From Asterias rubens (Eukaryota; Echinodermata; Asteroidea; Forcipulatida; Asteriidae): 64,000 nucleotides of DNA. Made by a program: the position numbers and the translations under genes. The notes beneath the pieces are model-generated. The model had not been told where the DNA came from, searched no databases, and worked only from the letters and a program-made list of their open reading frames with translations. The stretch lies in the NCBI RefSeq assembly GCF_902459465.1, contig NC_047076.1:4291488-4355487 (forward strand), written 5' to 3'. Below are positions 11,901 through 23,500 of this stretch, in pieces. How positions within the stretch are numbered: position 1 is the stretch's first letter; each line of letters begins with the position of its first letter.

Positions 11901-14900
11901 AGGTTTGGACACAAACACACTTTTTCTTTCTCCCTGAATTATCTGTCCTTGTTTTACTCGTAAGAAATTCTGCTGACCTCTGACACTTTTTCTTTCTCCT
12001 TAAATTATCTGTCCTTGTTTTACTTGTAAGAAATTCTGCTGACCTCTGACACTTTTTCTTTCTCCTTAAATTATCTGTCCTTGTTTTAATTGTAAGAAAT
12101 TCTGCTGACCTCTGACACTTTTTCTTTCTCCCTAAATTATCTGTCCTTGTTTTACTTGTAAGAAATTCTGCTGACCTCTGACACTTTTTCTTCCTCCCTA
12201 AATTATCTGTCCTTGTTTTACTTGTAAGAAATTCTGCTGACCTCCGACACTTTTTCTTCCTCCCTAAATTATCTGTCCTTGTTTTACTTGTAAGAAATTC
12301 TGCTGACCTCCGACACTTTTTCTTTCTCCCTATATTATCTGTCCTTGTTTTACTTGTAAGAAATTCTGCTGACCTCTGACACGTTTTCTTTCTCCCTAAA
12401 TTATCTGTCCTTGTTTTACTTGTAAGAAATTCTGCTGACCTTTGTTTCTTGACCTGCATATTACAGGTCAGTCGTTCCAATGTGAACTCCCCAGTCCTGT
12501 GGTCATATATCAGTACACAGTCCTTCTGTAGAGGCCTCTTAGAACCTTTGAACTTAGTATATGCAGTACCTTTACTCTGTAAGATAAACAAATCGGAAGC
12601 TACTAGTTAAGGGTCTGCAGCCGATTTCACGAAACGCTAGGATTAATCCTATCTCGAGTTAGGACGAGTAACCCCCCCCCCTAACTTAGGATGGGTTATA
12701 TGCGTCCTACGTATTAGGATACGGAACTTTACTCGTCCTAAGTCCTAAGATTAATCCTAACTTAGGAAGGGTTTGGTGAAATCGATGGCTGGTTCTGTCC
12801 ACAGATTTACATTAAACTCACACAGTTTGAAGATAATGATGGTAGAAAGCTTCCCTTAAAAATACATATTACTTGCTGAGGTGCTGTAGTGTTTGAGAAC
12901 TGAGTGAAGAAATTCAATAAACCAATTTACGTCTCAGTGAGAAGAAATTTATTTTAGCATTATTCGCGACATTATTTTGCTAATTTCTCAAAAGTAGTAT
13001 TATAAGAGAAGCTTTCTACTATCATTATCTTCAAACTGTGTAAGTTTAATGTAAATCTGTGTCCATTGTGCTTTGTGTCACAAAAGATACCCAAATCCTT
13101 TAATTACCAGAAAGTGTTGCTGATCCTATAATTATAATTTATAGCTACGAACAATGACAGAAATAAAGACAATTCTTGATTTGAGAGTAACTGTAATTAT
13201 TTGTTACAACAACTGTGAGTGTAGACTGAACTGGGTGTGTGTGCACACACCATACACCAAGCAATGCAAGGTTATAAAACTGAAGGAATGTGCATGTGGT
13301 TAAGCTTGGGCGATATCACGATATTATCGAATATCGAGATATTAATTTGGAAATGATTTCGATATCCGATGGATTTGGTTTTAATCGAAATATCAATATA
13401 TCGCGATATATCGCGATATATCGCAATAATCGCGATATATCGCGATATTGATTAAATATCGCGATGTATTTGCTAGCTGAGACATCTCGCACCCCATAGG
13501 TTTGGAGTAAAACCAGAAGAATAGGTCATTAGAACACTTATGCTATGACTCTCTTATGCTATGACTGTCTCTTCTACAACTTTCACTTGGAGTTTGAAGA
13601 CTGATGATGTCAAATTTAATTAATTGCGATTATATCGAATATCGCGATATATTGTCGGCGATATATCGTGAATAAAATAAATCAATATCGCCCAAGCTTA
13701 CATGTGGTGTACATGTGGAGTGAAAGTGGGACCTTGACATGATTGCAAACAGGAGACTTGGTAGAGGGTGTTTTAAAACAGTTGAAAAAATGCAGATGAA
13801 ATGGTTTAATATAACAAAACTGGTACCCCAGTAAACTCCTTCTTAGACAAGAAACTACATGTAGCTAAGCAGAATAATTTGCTTTTAAAAACAGCTTCAT
13901 GAAAATGGGATATGTTGTTTACAATCCTCTGCTTCATTGGTTAACTAACCAATTAAGCAACTAAGAAGATCTTATTCTGTCATCAGTCTTTCTTACCTCT
14001 ACGTTCGGTAGCGTGATGTTGACCTCGTGACCTTCACCGACCTCTAGTAATGCTTCTTTTGTATGGTCTATCGATGCTGGTTTAAAATCATCTGAATTAG
14101 AATTAGAGTTCGAATGGTTGATTAATAGTCTATGTCGAGTAATTTAGGCCTTCTTTAATACTCACAAGTCGTGACTGCTGTTTGCTTAGTCGAGTCATGA
14201 CTACCGTTTTCCAAACACTGGGTTAATCATGCCGCCATGACTACTAACATTGTCGCAACTTCCTGCTTGGTAAACAAATTGTGTCTTTGCTCAAGACGAC
14301 AACATAATTTGCTTACATAATTTGCTTACAAAACACAATCAGACATCAGTGACACAATCCTTCAACCCTTTCAGCATTAACTGTACTATACTGCGCCTTT
14401 GGCAAACAATATGTCGCAATGCATCTTGGGTAGGCCTAGGTCTTGGGAAATAAAAACTACAGAGTATACTAACAGTCCTTACACACATCAGTGTATATGG
14501 GTAAACCAAAATGAATATTCTTCATCCCGATGTAAACTTAACATCTATTAAATTAAAAACTAGTCGCGACGTAATTGTCAAAGTCGCAACTAATCGAAGC
14601 ACGACTAGTCGAGGTGTAAATTTCACTAGTCGCCCAGGCTTAAATAGCTCAACCTCAACCACCCACCCTAGGGCCACTGATTTTCCGCGATCGCGGAAAA
14701 CGGACGGAATTCGCGGAATCCGCCCTTTGAAACGGAAAACGGGATTTCAGAAAATTTGATTTTTTTTTTTTTTTTTTTTTTCTTGACGCCAAAACTATTG
14801 AAATTGCATTGTTTATTAAGATTCTTTTTGTTAAACTAAAAAGGCATCAGAAATCAGACCATTAAAAAGTACGAGATCGTAACCGTGGATCATTCTGTTC

Positions 14901-15923
14901 TACTTCACACCATCCTCAATGTTCACACACATGATGTACACACGTTGTTAACATGGTTAAGCGAAGGGCATTATTCGCGGCACGTTTTAAACATTTTTTG
15001 TTCACCCAAATTGCATTTTCTCCCTCTCTTTTACCAACAATAATACACAAACTAGCTTACCTATGATCTATAAGAACACATACAATGTTTTTTCATCTCG
15101 GAAAGGTCTAAAATAAAACCGTAAACTGTCAACATTCTGTCGCCAAAGCGAAAACAAAATGGCTGACATTTTGTTTGTGGATGGAGAATGGTCACGTCCA
15201 TAGACTTGTTCCCAAGTCTTTGATCATGCTGAAACAGCGCCCTCTTGTGGATACACTCCTGTCATTAGCCTACAATGTGGCTGATGCAGAGAATCAACTG
15301 CAGTTTTAGACTTGGAATCAAGTCTATCACATCATGTGCATTGATACTGCAGTCACAGTGCAACCTTTTTAGAACAGCAGTATACAAAATAATCCACAAT
15401 TATAAAAAAAAGTATTTTTTTTAAATTTGTCAGTTCAAATGAACATTTTACGAAGTCAACAGTGCAACTTATCTCAAATTGATTTTTATAAGTGTGTCCC
15501 TGGGTATTAAACAACCTTTTATCTAATTAAAAAAACATGAAACGGAATTTTTTGTGCCTGAAACGGAATTCATGTTTTTGCCAAACGGAATTTGCACTTT
15601 TCTGAAACGGAAAATCAGTGGCCCTACCACCCTCCCTCCCAACACATCGTGTAAATCGTTAGCTTGTCAGATTTGTGAAGAGATGTGGAATGTGGGGGGA
15701 GGGGGTGAGCTTTAGTCAGCGGTTTGTCAGATCTGAGACGGATCATTGTACCAGCTCATTAGTTACTCTTTGCCCACATCCCCAACTAAAACATCACCAT
15801 GTAATACTTACATCGTACTGTGTGAAAAGCCCTGTGTCTGTCCCTGTCAAAACTTCTCCCAAGTTTCAGCTGGTGGGACTCTGTTCCAAACAGCGCTGTG
15901 GGACTGCTGCTGGTTTTGTCCAT
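8930..15923 (-). CDS. ELL-associated factor (EAF1/2-like), seven coding exons
   Basis: Exons in transcript order: 15923-15812, 14091-13997, 12576-12440, 10971-10805, 10407-10153, 9531-9454 and 8973-8930. Together they give 888 nt, 295 residues (vertebrate EAF1/2: about 260-268). Start: [12 protein letters not shown], with FHTVRY at the first junction. Exon 2 supplies DFKPASID and VNITLPNVE. Exon 3 has [19 protein letters not shown], the most diagnostic EAF stretch, then QVKKQR. Exons 4-5 are Ser/Pro-rich and acidic ([16 protein letters not shown]), matching the EAF transactivation region. The end [12 protein letters not shown] equals the family C-terminus. EAF binds ELL and supports RNA polymerase II elongation in the nucleus (family knowledge). 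Intron phases are 1,0,2,1,1,1 and all close. Donors follow GTAAGT/GTGAGT except weak GTCAGC after exon 3 and GTATTC after exon 4. Introns carry several MITE-like elements. Untranslated exons were not determined. Confidence 0.93.
9995..10137. repeat. Short inverted repeat, TTTCACAAA...TTTGTGAAAT family
   Basis: The segment starts ATTTCACAAAACTCTTCC and ends CTCTTTGTGAAATCGACCCC, with arms of repeated TAAGACTAATCTTAGGAC words in between. Related copies lie at 12620-12787, 46540-46682 and 57156-57307. It sits in an EAF intron, only 16 bp from the splice donor of exon 5. Confidence 0.7.
11413..11792. mobile_element. ~370-bp MITE, AAAGGCAGTGGACACTATTG family
   Basis: Terminal inverted repeats TAAAGGCAGTGGACACTATT and its complement bound the element, and the inner parts (GTGAGAAACGGCTCCCTCTG, ATCTCGCAAGTTGGATGACC) are shared with other copies. 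At least six further copies or fragments occur in this window: 42062-42404, 42405-42706, 49147-49522, 52368-52675, 58568-58948, 60013-60392 and 61541-61897. No transposase is present. It lies in EAF intron 3. Confidence 0.85.
11922..12455 (-). repeat. 66-bp minisatellite that repeats the EAF exon 3 splice donor
   Basis: About eight units of 66 bp run away from the end of EAF exon 3 (minus strand). Each unit carries AGAGGTCAGCAGAATTTC, the same AG|GTCAGC donor context used at 12440. Because 66 is divisible by three and no unit has an in-frame stop, the EAF frame stays open through the array and encodes repeats of a basic 22-residue peptide ([24 protein letters not shown]). The normal family sequence resumes only if splicing occurs at the first donor, so the array is read as intronic. 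Sites in the array keep the same phase. Confidence 0.85.
12620..12787. repeat. Inverted repeat, GATTTCACGAAA family
   Basis: CCGATTTCACGAAACGCTAGG at the left and GGTTTGGTGAAATCGATGGC at the right flank TTAGGAC/GTCCTAA words. Same family as 9995-10137. Non-coding, between EAF exons 3 and 2. Confidence 0.65.
12793..13103. mobile_element. Palindromic MITE, TTTGAAGATAATGATRGTAGAAAGC family
   Basis: The left arm TTTGAAGATAATGATGGTAG and the right arm CTATCATTATCTTCAAACTG are inverted copies around an AT-rich centre. A second copy lies at 26344-26710 inside the cysteine-module array. No coding capacity. Confidence 0.75.
13297..13706. mobile_element. Inverted-repeat element rich in TATCGCGATA
   Basis: It begins TAAGCTTGGGCGATATCACG and ends ATATCGCCCAAGCTTA, so the outer arms are inverted repeats. 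The interior holds long alternating runs of ATATCGCGATATATCGCGAT on both sides of a unique ~150-bp core. No ORF. A non-autonomous DNA transposon is the simplest reading. It lies in EAF intron 2. Confidence 0.8.
14672..15628. mobile_element. ~950-bp non-autonomous element with hAT-like ends
   Basis: TAGGGCCACTGATTTTCCG at the left and CGGAAAATCAGTGGCCCTA at the right are perfect inverted termini. CCCACCCT before and ACCACCCT after match at 7 of 8 bases, suiting an 8-bp hAT target duplication. GAAACGGAA words repeat near both ends. The interior is AT-rich and non-coding. It sits in EAF intron 1. Confidence 0.75.
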
Positions 15924-17760
15924 CGTACACAATATCCGTCTACCAAACAGTTTAGTTAGAATTGCTCAACCACTGTCAACCGTCTACTTGTGTATGTACA
16001 GTGCTTTTTTTGTGCTAGCTGTCCATTGGTTAGAACAGTTTATGATTTATACTTAGTTTATGTGTGCAAATCACAAATCATGTTGTTTTACTGTGCAATG
16101 ATTCCAGATGAAACATTCCTTGTATAAAACACGCTGTTGTAACTTGTGGGTGTACATGTTGCTAGCAAACTTTCATCAGTTGTGAACCGTAGAAATTGCT
16201 ATGTAGTGACCCTTCCACTTTCTATAGTTAAAAACAAAACGAAACAAGCAACAATTACAAAACATAAAGAAAACTAAATAATAATCAAATTCACAAAATA
16301 TTCGTAACAGACAGGGTCAGCCAGCGACCTCCTCCTCATGCACAATTTAGCATTTTATTGGGTCAGAGCACGCAAATCAGGCCGATGCGTTAATTGTGAC
16401 AATATCAGCTTGTCAGTACGACTATGATTGGCGCCAGGTCAACATTTTTTTTTAAGGTAAGCCACACAATACAATTTTGATAACCAGAATAAGGTAACCA
16501 GCCAAACTACCATGTCACATAGACCCAGTAACTGGGGCGCTAAATTCCTTTTTCGAAATTTTGACATTTTCTGTCATACTAGCGCCCCAGCCAAAACTGC
16601 ACGTTTTCTGTGGTAAGGGCAACATTTCATAAAAATATCATATACATGTCACACCCGAAATGCCCCAAAATGACGGAGAAACCAAACGAATTACCTTCAA
16701 AACTGCCAACTGGCCTCTCCATATTATGTTTAAGATAACACCAGGCGTGAAATTGTACTGAAATTTTTCCGGCTAAAAAATGAGGATTTTTGAGACATTC
16801 TCGGTTTCCGTTGATCATGTCCACCCAGCGTCTAGTTCTTATCTTATTTCTGCTTGGAACGAGAGAACAGATGCCTTGTGGGTCCAGCTGTTTATACAAT
16901 CTGGTTTCGAGGGTTTCGGGGAGTGAGGTCTGGCGCCGGGCGCACACACATTGTCACAATGCATAATGTGCAGGGCTGGCTGCTGCATGCGGGCTGGCTA
17001 ATGTTTATGGGGCATGGTCCGCGGTGTAGCCAAAAAGACAATACATGTACCCTAAACAAGTCAACAGCTAAAATGACAACTTTCCACCCGATCATCTCGA
17101 TTCTCGCCCCCCTAACCAGCTCGCACCCAACCCAGCTCGCCCCATGACAATGTTGCACTCTATCAAACAAAGTTTGCCGGGCGAGCTGGCTGAGGCGAGA
17201 TGACCAGCATCCATGTATGTACAGTGTACATGTACATGTACATAGTTGAATTGATTCTTTGAAACTCAACAACAGTCTGCTGTGATTCTTACTAAATTCT
17301 GGTAAAAAATATACACAAATACTTTCTGCAATAATAACAACATTTACTTAATATCACAATATGTTACAGAAACACGGGTAAAACATTAGTTTAATTTAGG
17401 AAAAGTCATGAAAATACACACCGTATGGTTGTCACCAAAGTACAGCCTTCGACCATTCGAACCCGCGTCGTTTCTGCTAGTAGCTAGTGTGTTTTGGGTG
17501 GGGGTGTTAAAATGAAGGCACGGCACATACGTGTACGGACGGACGGACGTATGTCGTGTGCACACACTGAATGCATGTACGCCAGCCACTAGCACTGCGC
17601 AAAATACGCATACGTTCGTCGTATGTGTAAGACGATCAAGCAAAATCTTGAAAGTCCGCCCTCTTGTGTTAATTCATCAAAATGAGGGAGGGGCCTACAC
17701 TGGCCCCCCCTGTCTTCGTTATTGTCTGACTAGGAGAGGTACGTAAGGAGGACCAAAGTG
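15924..17760. other. Intergenic region upstream of EAF
   Basis: No exon was recognised. It holds a GACCCAGTAACTGGGGCGC inverted element (16521-16600), an inverted pair around CAGCTCGC near 17110-17190, and TACATGTACATGTACATG near 17218-17242. The EAF promoter and any 5' untranslated exon should lie here, but no TATA box or other decisive element was seen. Confidence 0.4.
16521..16600. repeat. Short element, GACCCAGTAACTGGGGCGC family
   Basis: Left end TAGACCCAGTAACTGGGGCG is followed by a short core and TACTAGCGCCCCAG. Longer versions with both ends intact are at 32941-33092 and 45870-45958, and an end-only fragment is near 63288. Non-coding. Confidence 0.65.
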
Positions 17761-17799
17761 GACAACGCAATTTTGATAGTAGAAAATGAGAGTTTAATT

Positions 17800-18055
17800 T
17801 CAAGTAAAACTATTTTTTCAAAATCTTCTATTTCTGCGAGCAGAAAATTTGAAGTTACTTTTTACAAATGACTGGCGGTCGAAAAGTAGACAACCCAAAT
17901 TTCAAAATTTGTTCTTCCTAATAGAAATTAGGATTTTACATTTGCACCAAACCAAATTTCTACCAGCAGAAATTTGGAATTTACTTTTTGCCAGTGACTG
18001 GTGGTCGAAAAAGTAGACAACCCAAATTTCAAAATTTGTTCTAGAGCCAAGGGCG
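17800..18055. repeat. Two direct copies of a ~100-bp AT-rich unit
   Basis: The phrase AGACAACCCAAATTTCAAAA follows a GACTGG(C/T)GGTCGAAAA motif twice, near 17870 and 17995, with further AAATTTCTACCAGCAGAAAT-like palindromes between. Non-coding. Confidence 0.6.
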
Positions 18056-18124
18056 TTTTTTCCTCCATTATTCTCTCGCAACTTCGACGACTAATATTAT
18101 TGAACTCAAATTCTACACATTCAA

Positions 18125-19335
18125 TAATTTGTTTCCCAACTATACGTTCAATAATTTCCCCCAACTACACGTTCAATAATGGTATCCCCAACTACATATT
18201 CAATAATAGCCTTGCTCAAGGCAGTCGCATTATTCGCTCCGAAAAGACGCTGCTGTAAACCCACCCGTATACCCTGTGTGTGGTGAGTGCGATCACACCG
18301 CATGACCCACCCGTATACACACTGTCACATCGTACGACGTGCACACAAGTCATCCGCACTCGTACCACTAACCGCATGCGGAGGCCGTAAGGCCGACAGC
18401 CTTGTCGGGTCTGTAACTTCCGGGTTTAATGTGTTGTATTGAAAAATTTCCACAAGTGGAAAAAATGGGGGGGGGGGGGCTCTCGGATATGCTAGTATGC
18501 AGCCATGAATATGTATATCTTTCGTCAGACCTATCAGACAACACAGGATGTGAGGCAAATGAATTATTCATTTTGACGTCCAATCACGCACTTCCCTTAT
18601 CACGACCTTGTGTGATGTAAACATGTCTCGTCTTTCGCGGGCATTATGGTAATGAGCTGATGACCGTGGGAACTCTTCGCTTATTATAGTAATGAGGTCA
18701 GTGGCTTCAACACAGACCTAGTCTTGGTGTAAGACGTTTCTCGTTTCCTTTTCACGCACACCGCGGCCAATTCACCGACAGCGCGCGCACCGACTCACCC
18801 GACTTATAGTCCACTCACTTTCTCCGGGTAGGGGCGGTGAGTGGACTATAAGTCAGGTGAGTCGGTGCGCGCGCTGTCGGTGAATGAGAGACTTTCTGGG
18901 ACGATAGAGGGCAGCAGACTTACCGGGTAAATCCATTGTTCTCAGAATTATTATGCGCATGTTCAGAACTACGTAAACAATGGAAATTTACCCGGTATGT
19001 CTGCTGCCACCTAGCGTTGGAAAGTCTCCTATTGGCTGCGGTGTGCGTGAAAAGGGAACGAGAAACGTCTTGCACCAAGACTAACACAGACCCTACAAGG
19101 CTGTCGGCCTGACGGCCTCCGCATAGTGTACGGGGGCATCGTGTCGTGCGATGTTACGCACAGTGAATACGGGTGGGGTTTTTATACAGCGGCGGTCTTT
19201 TTTCGGAGTAAATAATTCGACTGCCTTGAGCAAGGCTAATTCAATAATGGCTCCCCAACTACACGTTCAACAATGGCTCCCAACTACACGTTCAATAATG
19301 GCTCCCCAACTACACTTTCTGTAATGGCTCCTCAA
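18125..19335. mobile_element. ~1-kb inverted-repeat element inserted in a CTACACGTTCAATAATGG minisatellite
   Basis: Units of about 24 bp reading CCAACTACACGTTCAATAAT flank both sides (18140-18205 and 19240-19330). Between them lies an element with ends AGCCTTGCTCAAGGCAGTCG and CGACTGCCTTGAGCAAGGCT (about 18208-19240). Inside it is a further inverted pair (GTCTTGGTGTAAGACGTTTC against its complement, about 18720-19085) containing still smaller palindromes (GACTTATAGTCCACTCAC; ACCGGGTAAATCCATTG). A relative lacking the inner insert is at 33465-33780. Confidence 0.75.
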
Positions 19336-20519
19336 CTTCAAATTCCCGTTGATACCCGAACTCAACTTTAAACAGCAAATATTTGCTATGTTTTATTTGT
19401 GTATCTTAAAACAAGTCAACAATGAAAATTCGCGATGGTCATTCTATGCAATATAACGAGGATAGCAGTTCGAAATGATGTTTCTAAATATAATAAACTA
19501 CACTCCAGTCAGTACAATTAATCATGCCAGGAAATGTTGTTACGGCTGGGAGAGGTATTTCTTAACGAAAAAGATCTAGAATGGTTCAAGACATAACACC
19601 ACGTTGATATCATGCCTTATTTGAATATAAGAAAAACTCACAAGAAACTTCGCTGTTTCTCAAGGAAGTTGATTTGCAAAAAAAGTTCGACTAGGCTTTA
19701 GGGTTTCAAAACAATTGCTACAACCGATCAAATTAATGAAAAATTACCTTTCATCTAATTTAAAGATAAATGTATTCAACATTGGCCCTAAAAAAAGTCC
19801 TATACAACGAGGATCAATTAATGCAAAGTTATGCACATATCAAGTAAAAGTGCAAGTGCAAGTGCAAACAAAAAATACTGTAAATATCAACGCGAGCGCA
19901 TTTTGTTGAAGTTTTGACTAATTTCTGTGTGTTTGTTGTGCCAACTACTTAAACATTATCATAAAAAAACACTTTATTTTACTTTTCCCAGAAAGTAGAG
20001 CCTATTATACTTCCTCTAATATGAATAGCAATAGCATACCTTATTACATTAATAAGTTACCATTATTGTTAGACAACCGTATTTTGACACCGACTACTTG
20101 AGACCAAGCCCGAGTTCATTTTTTATTCTGGCCAGGCCCTACCAATACATGACTTCAAATACATGTAGTTGATCGATGATTATTAAAACTAAACAAAACC
20201 ACAAGGAGCAAAAAATTACATGTACTCTTTTACGAAATTAACATAACTAATTAACAGGAACAAATACTAAAGGTGATAGGTTGTTGCCAGTACCTCGCCC
20301 TAAACCATCTGTCCCATCTTCACCGCCTTGTGAACCTTGCCATAATGATGGTGCTCAAAGTAGCGTCCTCTATAGACTTGATTCAAGTCCCGATCTCGTT
20401 TGAGAGGTCCCGTTAGAATATCCGCCGTCAAAAATGTTGCTATTGTGGAGGAATGTCACAAAACAATAGTTTCATGGCGGCGGTACGGGATTGGGACTTG
20501 AGTCAAGTCTAGGTATACT
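19336..20519. other. Spacer 3' of the cysteine-module gene
   Basis: AT-rich DNA without a recognised exon. A small inverted element lies at 20378-20515 (AGACTTGATTCAAGTCCC against GGGACTTGAGTCAAGTCT). A related AGACTTG...CAAGTCT pair occurs near 15205-15328. Confidence 0.45.
20122..20127 (-). terminator. Candidate polyadenylation signal of the cysteine-module gene
   Basis: AATAAA on the minus strand, about 390 bp after the stop codon at 20520. The inverted element at 20378-20515 would lie in the 3' untranslated region. Unconfirmed. Confidence 0.3.
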
Positions 20520-23500
20520 CTAGTACGAGTCTACTCCACGTTCGCAACAAAAAGCAGCTTCGCGCTCTCTGGACGAGGGGGTGTTAGGGATAACACTAGC
20601 AGTAGAATTTTCTGCCACAACAAAGTAACACTCACTTGGATCTTCCCAGAAAGTCCCACACAAAGCCACCTGGGCATGCCTGCCTTGGACACCAAACAGA
20701 CCCCAGCCACCGCTGCGATAATCGGCATCATAGGCTGCTTTCAACTGGGCGAGTGAACACAGTTCCATTCCACACAATGCACAGCTGGCTCTTGCCTCGG
20801 TCAGATCAGCACTAGGGTAACTCTGGGATGTCTTGAAGATTGGATATCCTAATGGAAAAACAAAACGCCCAACAAAAATTAACAAAGAGGCCAATTCTTT
20901 GTAATTCTTTATACTGCGTAGGCAGTGCTCTACTTATAATTAAACGAAAAACAAAAACAGATAGCATAAACAAAAACAGATAGCATAAAGTGGAACCTTG
21001 TACGAAACGTAAGGCGTTTATAAACACTCTTTAGCAAAATGAATCAAACTTAACATGTGAACGTTGTGCAAATGTGTTTTTGATGATTTTCAAATGATGT
21101 ACAGAAATGTTCAAAACTTTGTGCTTTAAGAGGTTTTAATGATTTTCAATGCATGGTTCTACTTACTTGTATCCACTTGACACTTTTGGCAGCATATTGG
21201 ATTTCCAAACCAACCTGGTTTGCGGTTATTTGGAATCAAGCTCTTTGTGTAATTTCCATGCACTACAAAGTAGCACAAATTATTTTCGTAGTGCCATTCC
21301 CCACAGGGAGTGACCTTTGCCAATCGGTCCTTTGTATCGTACAGGTGCCAACCACTGTGACGAAACCCGGCTTCATAAGCTGCTCTCAACTGGGCGAGTG
21401 TACACAGCTGCAGACCACATTCTGCACACCGAGCTCGGGGTTGGGATTGTTCGTCATTCGGGTAACGCGCAATTGATCTCAATATTGGATAATCTGATAA
21501 AAAAAAATAATAATAATTTGTTAGGAGCAGATGTAATAAATAATGTAGCCAGCCATTGGCGAAAGTGCAACGTTTGAAACACTCAGAGTTGTTTTGTTAC
21601 CTCAAAGCATTTCTTATAAGCACCTTCAAGCAGTTATGAGGTCATATTAACGCAAACACAATGTTTTAAATGCAAACATAAATAGCAAAAAGACAACATA
21701 GTAAGTGTGTCTTTAAAAAAAAACTTGGTGGAAAAAACGTTCATGCCCTCTCATATTGGTGAATTATTTCAGGCGTGTTGGATACTGAAATTCGCGTAGC
21801 AGTTTGAGAAAGACCAAGAAACTTGATAAGTTATTGAATAGTGACCCAATTTACCTGACATCATCATCACAATAGTCTTGAATGCGCCAATTTGTTTCAA
21901 AACATTATAAAATGCAAATCATTTACGCCCTTTGACTCAAATTGTGAGTATGGCACAGGCGTTGCGTGTGACGTGTGTGCAAACAATGAGTCAATCCGAT
22001 ATTTTGAATACTGCAAAGCTTTTTGGGCTGTGATTTAATCAAGATATATAGGTTTCATCGTTCAAATGACCTGCATACATCATGTTGTCTTGGCGATTGT
22101 TTCATGCCTGCCGTTCTACTTACTGGCATAAATATCGCATCTTTGACAACAGAATGCGGGATTACTAGTAGCTGTGGTATTTGTATGTGGGATGAGGCTT
22201 TCGGTAGAGTTGCCGTCTACAATAAAGTGACACTCGTCTGGTGAATTGGAGAACTCTTCGCATGAAGAAACTTTTGCGTGTCTTCCTTTGTTGTCAATCA
22301 AACCCCACGTGTCTTCACGATATCCTGTATTGTACGCAGCTTCAAGTTGTGACGTAGTACACAACCGCATCCCACACAGATTGCAGCGGTTCTGAGCATC
22401 AGACAGGTTAGCTACTGGATATGACTCTGCAGTTTTGAAGATGGGATATCCTGGAAAACATTGTGAGAAAACACGCCATTCTTAGACATATAACTTGTCA
22501 ATTTTGCTTGTGTTTCCAAAGATGGTAACGCTACAATTATATATGATGCACAAATTATATGCATCTCTGTTATAGGTATTCCTGTTCACATACACAATTA
22601 TACATAACAGATAACTTGACAGCCACCTTTCCCTAAACCATTGTTATATTTATATAAAAAAAACGCAATCAAAGAAAACAAATATAATCAAAGAGTCATA
22701 AACAACCATCGAAGATAATGTGATCTTTGTGCTTAAAGTGGTTTTAATGATTTTCAATGCATGGTTCTACTTACTTGTATCCACTTGACACTTTTGGCAG
22801 CATATTGGATTTCCAAGCCAACCTGGTTTGCGGTTATTTGGAATCAAGCTTTTTGTGTAATTTCCATGCACTACAAAGTAGCACAAATTATTTTCGTAGT
22901 GCCATTCCCCACAGGGAGTGACCTTTGCCAATCGGTCCTTTGTATCGTACAGGTGCCAACCACTGTGACGAAACCCGGCTTCATAAGCAGCTCTCAACTG
23001 GGCGAGTGTACACAGCTGCAGACCACATTCTGCACACCGAGCTCGGGGTTGGGATTGTTCGTCATTCGGGTAACGCGCAATTGATCTCAATATTGGATAA
23101 TCTGATAAAAAAACAAACAAATAATTTGTTAGGAGAAGATGTCATAAATAATGTAGCCAGCCATTGACGAACATGCAACGTTTGAAACACTCAGAGTTGT
23201 TTAGTTTCCTCAAAGCATTTCATATAGGCACCTTCAATCAATTATGACGTCATATTAATGCAAACACAATGTTGTAAATGCAAACCTTAATTCCAGAAAT
23301 ACAACATAGTACAACTTTGGGGACAAACCGTACACTTGCCCCTTCATATTGGTGAATTACTTCAGGCGTGTTGGATACTGAAATTCGTGTTTCAGTTTGA
23401 GATACAACCAAGAAACCAGTGATAAGTTATTGAATAGTGACCCAATTTACCTGACATCATCGTCACAATAATCTTGAATGCGCCAATTTGTTTCAAAACA

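Noticed and set aside
11866..12591. A 241-residue protein formed by EAF exon 3 plus the 66-bp repeats
   Set aside because: Exon 3 is real, but family sequence continues in exon 4 after the first donor. The uninterrupted frame through the array is treated as intronic read-through, and alternative donor use is listed as a finding.
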